From contig NZ_SJPR01000004.1 in assembly GCF_007859955.1 (NCBI RefSeq), positions 62,001 through 126,000 of the forward strand: 64,000 nucleotides of DNA, read 5' to 3'. The DNA comes from Botrimarina colliarenosi. Its GTDB lineage: Bacteria > Planctomycetota > Planctomycetia > Pirellulales > Lacipirellulaceae. The translations under genes and the position numbers were made by a program. The notes below the pieces were generated by a model. The model saw only the letters and a list, made by a program, of their open reading frames with translations. It was not told the DNA's origin and did not search any database. This document shows, piece after piece, positions 62,252 through 64,000 of this stretch (position 1 is its first letter; each line of letters opens with the position of its first letter).

Positions 62252-62995
62252 TTAGGCGACCAGCCGCATTGGCTCGGCGTGTTCCCTCACGCCGGCGAGA
62301 AACTCTTCGAAGATCCGGAGATCGAGCGCCGAGGCGGTGTCGGCCTCGGGGTGGAACTGCGTGCCCATCGCAAACCAATCCTCGGTCGTCGACTCGACCG
62401 CTTCGATGACGCCGTCCGGGCAGCGGGCGGTGACGCGGAAGCAGTCGGCCAACTCGTCGATGGCCATGTGATGACGGCTGTTGACGCGGAGTTCCCCATC
62501 GCCATAGACGCGGTCCATGATCGAACCGGGGGCGAGTTCCAGCGTGTGCCGGTGGGCGGGGTCCAACAGGTCGTTGTGCGGAAGCGCCTCGGGGAGGTCT
62601 TCCGGCAGGTGGAGGAACAGGTTGCCCCCCATCGTGACGTTCAGGAGCTGCATCCCGAGGCCGATGCCGAACGCCGGGATCCGTCGTTCACAAACGGTGC
62701 GAGCGAGCAGGCGATCGAAGGTCTCGCGCCGCGGGGCGAGAGGCCGCACAGCGGGGTGGAGCATCCAGCCATCGCGGCGAGGATCGAGGTCGGCGCCGCC
62801 GACTAGCAACACGCCGTCAACCATCCGCAGGACCTGGTCCAGGTCTTGCTGGTCTTCCAGCGGGGGCAGGATCACCGGCAGAGCGCCGGCTTCGATCAAC
62901 GCGTCGTAGTAACCGGCGGGCACATAAGAGACGGCCGGCTTGTCGCCAGCGGCGACACGGAAATCTGCGTTCAACGCGATAATTGGCTTCGACAT
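62252..62995 (-). CDS. class I glutamine amidotransferase-like protein without its Cys
   Basis: 247 residues of the gamma-glutamyl-gamma-aminobutyrate hydrolase (PuuD/peptidase C26) family: 'GVLLVGGADLDPRR', 'GMQLLNVTMGGNLFLHLPED', 'VNSRHHMAIDEL' and 'GTQFHPEAD' with His and Glu. The nucleophile elbow, normally 'GICRGMQ', reads 'GIGLGMQ', with Gly112 at the Cys position, so hydrolysis is unlikely. It may be a binding protein. The ATG at 62995 is preferred over an in-frame start at 63046; a CAGGGAG lies about 10 bases upstream. Confidence 0.8.
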   Translation of the reverse strand: MSKPIIALNADFRVAAGDKPAVSYVPAGYYDALIEAGALPVILPPLEDQQDLDQVLRMVDGVLLVGGADLDPRRDGWMLHPAVRPLAPRRETFDRLLARTVCERRIPAFGIGLGMQLLNVTMGGNLFLHLPEDLPEALPHNDLLDPAHRHTLELAPGSIMDRVYGDGELRVNSRHHMAIDELADCFRVTARCPDGVIEAVESTTEDWFAMGTQFHPEADTASALDLRIFEEFLAGVREHAEPMRLVA

Positions 62996-63046
62996 TTTCG
63001 CTTGCACTCCCTGCTGCGATAAAGGCCGCCGAACGTCACGCAACAA

Positions 63047-63640
63047 GCGTGTCGACGATTGAGCAGATCGCGCGGAGTGCGAAGCATTGAGGGAATCACC
63101 GATAGACGCTCCCAGGCGAGACGCCTGAGACTCCCCCCGTGCAAACCGGCAAGGAGCCGGCGAACGGTTCTATCTAGATTTTCCCTACGCGGGGCGTGCC
63201 GACGACGGAGGTCTCACCAGGGAAACCTGCGTCACGTGCTATCCCTAGCACGCCGCTTGTACGCAACGGGTCGCCCTGCTAGCAGCAGCCCGGCCCGATG
63301 CGTCGCCGCTTCGGTAGTCGCTCGATCCCTCGATGCGGCCTTGTTAGTAACGACCGTTGTCAGCGGCCTGGTGATTGGCGGGGTGCAAGATGGTCGTGAG
63401 GTTAAGGTTCTGTAACGATCCAGCAACCGACACGGAAGATTTTGGCGTGGCGGCCAAACGCTAGCACAAGATCGCGTGCTAGAACTCCGCGTCTCTCCCC
63501 GGCCCGGCCCGAGGGGAGGGCCCGGATCAGCCCCGCAGCGTGGCGGGGCCCGTTCCGCGCGGCCCACCAATCGGCTAGCCTCGAAGACCGCGAAAAGCGA
63601 CGCGGAAGCGATTTATACACCAGGGAAGCCGGGGTTCCGA
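63047..63640. other. 594-base divergent intergenic region with operator-like palindromes
   Basis: No supportable gene. Palindromes CGTGCTA-TCCC-TAGCACG (63235-63252) and CTAGCAC-N8-GTGCTAG (63461-63482) share the half-site GTGCTA. A short AGGCG/CGCCT hairpin occurs near 63115. The upstream regions of both flanking genes lie here. GGGAAG at 63623-63628 could act as ribosome-binding site for the next gene. Confidence 0.5.
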
Positions 63641-64000
63641 GTGCGGTTTGAGCGAGTCTGTATCGAAGCGGTCGCCCACCTCTTGCCGGAAGAGGTTGTC
63701 ACTTCCGATCAGCTCGAGGAGCGCCTCAGCCCGCTCTACGAACGCCTGCGGCTGCCGCCGGGCCGGCTGGAACTGATGTCGGGCATCCGCGAGCGGCGTT
63801 TCTTCTCCCCGGGAACCCGCCCGGGCGATGTGAGCTGCCGCGTCGGCGAGCTGGCCATCGCGGCCAGCGGCCTGGCTCGCGACGCCTTCGGCGCGTGCCT
63901 CCATGGGTCGGTCTGCCGTGACTGTCTCGAGCCGGCGACCGCCTGCCGCGTCCACCACGCCCTCCGGCTGCCGTCGGCGTGCGTTGTCCAGGATGTCTCC
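63641..64000 (+). CDS. 3-oxoacyl-ACP synthase III-like protein, 3' partial
   Basis: The frame runs from GTG 63641 to the last base (120 codons, no stop) and is cut by the window edge. Translation shows 'VRFERVCIEAVAHLLPEEVV', 'RLELMSGIRERRFFSPGTRP' and 'CLHGSVCRDCLEPATACRVH', matching the N-terminal half of FabH/OleA-type condensing enzymes in planctomycetes. The catalytic Cys should follow after the edge. It probably starts or elongates fatty-acyl or hydrocarbon synthesis. A GGGAAG lies about 12 bases before the start. Confidence 0.85.
   Translation, partial: MRFERVCIEAVAHLLPEEVVTSDQLEERLSPLYERLRLPPGRLELMSGIRERRFFSPGTRPGDVSCRVGELAIAASGLARDAFGACLHGSVCRDCLEPATACRVHHALRLPSACVVQDVS

Noticed and set aside
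63059-63415. 118-residue open frame in the last intergenic region
   Set aside because: Arg/Ser-rich product, no ribosome-binding site, and palindromic operator-like DNA inside it.

Overview
The window is GC-rich chromosomal DNA that looks like a member of the Planctomycetota, most likely order Pirellulales. This is an inference from gene content: a PEP-CTERM cyclophilin, large secreted beta-helix and secretin-N-like proteins, a DUF2608 protein, a planctomycete-style ketoacyl-ACP synthase III, and many palindromic intergenic repeats. Genes lie on both strands in short runs. Nearly all of it is ordinary chromosome; I see no prophage, insertion sequence, CRISPR array, rRNA or tRNA gene.

Layout. 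1-2.3 kb: helix-hairpin-helix protein (cut by the left edge), endonuclease III, dCTP deaminase. 2.5-6.5 kb: a 1331-residue secreted protein of unknown function. 6.7-8.7 kb: a globin-like protein without its proximal His region and a Flp-pilus-type AAA ATPase. 8.9-11.9 kb: HDOD protein, PurU, secreted LD-carboxypeptidase. 12.2-16.8 kb: a 1525-residue protein with a barrel-like N-terminus and a beta-helix. 16.9-26.5 kb: zinc-ribbon protein, PEP-CTERM cyclophilin, DUF2608 protein, RlmKL, a VOC protein, NadE, CinA and an EF-hand protein. 26.7-29.6 kb: secretin-N-like protein. 30-32.1 kb: trans-sulfuration PLP enzyme behind a structured leader, then AcpS. 32.2-35.1 kb: TadE/TadG/DUF4114 operon. 35.3-45.5 kb: SthA, M1 aminopeptidase, potassium channel, ArgJ, ArgC, CoaB, PEP carboxykinase. 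45.7-50.3 kb: DinB protein, a membrane protein, SatD and topoisomerase I. 50.9-59.8 kb: PpiD-like chaperone, GlgB, degenerate RNase H-like protein, MshEN-like protein, HD hydrolase, zinc-ribbon membrane protein, ACT protein. 60-64 kb: thioesterase, DJ-1 protein, OxyR-like regulator, degenerate glutamine amidotransferase, and a ketoacyl-ACP synthase III cut by the right edge.

How genes work together. argC and argJ form an arginine pair. The Tad-like operon (32-35 kb) and the AAA ATPase (7-8.7 kb) may belong to one surface-appendage system. topA and satD overlap by one base and are followed by a three-helix membrane protein. Secreted proteins are abundant and each has a visible signal peptide.

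The most unusual points are: a leader RNA with mutually exclusive terminator and antiterminator pairings ahead of the trans-sulfuration gene; a SatD protein with cyclase-like motif order next to a membrane protein; four proteins that kept a fold but lost active-site residues (globin, RNase H-like, class I amidotransferase, CinA C-domain); and families of palindromic repeats, one of which also appears in frame inside the RlmKL linker.
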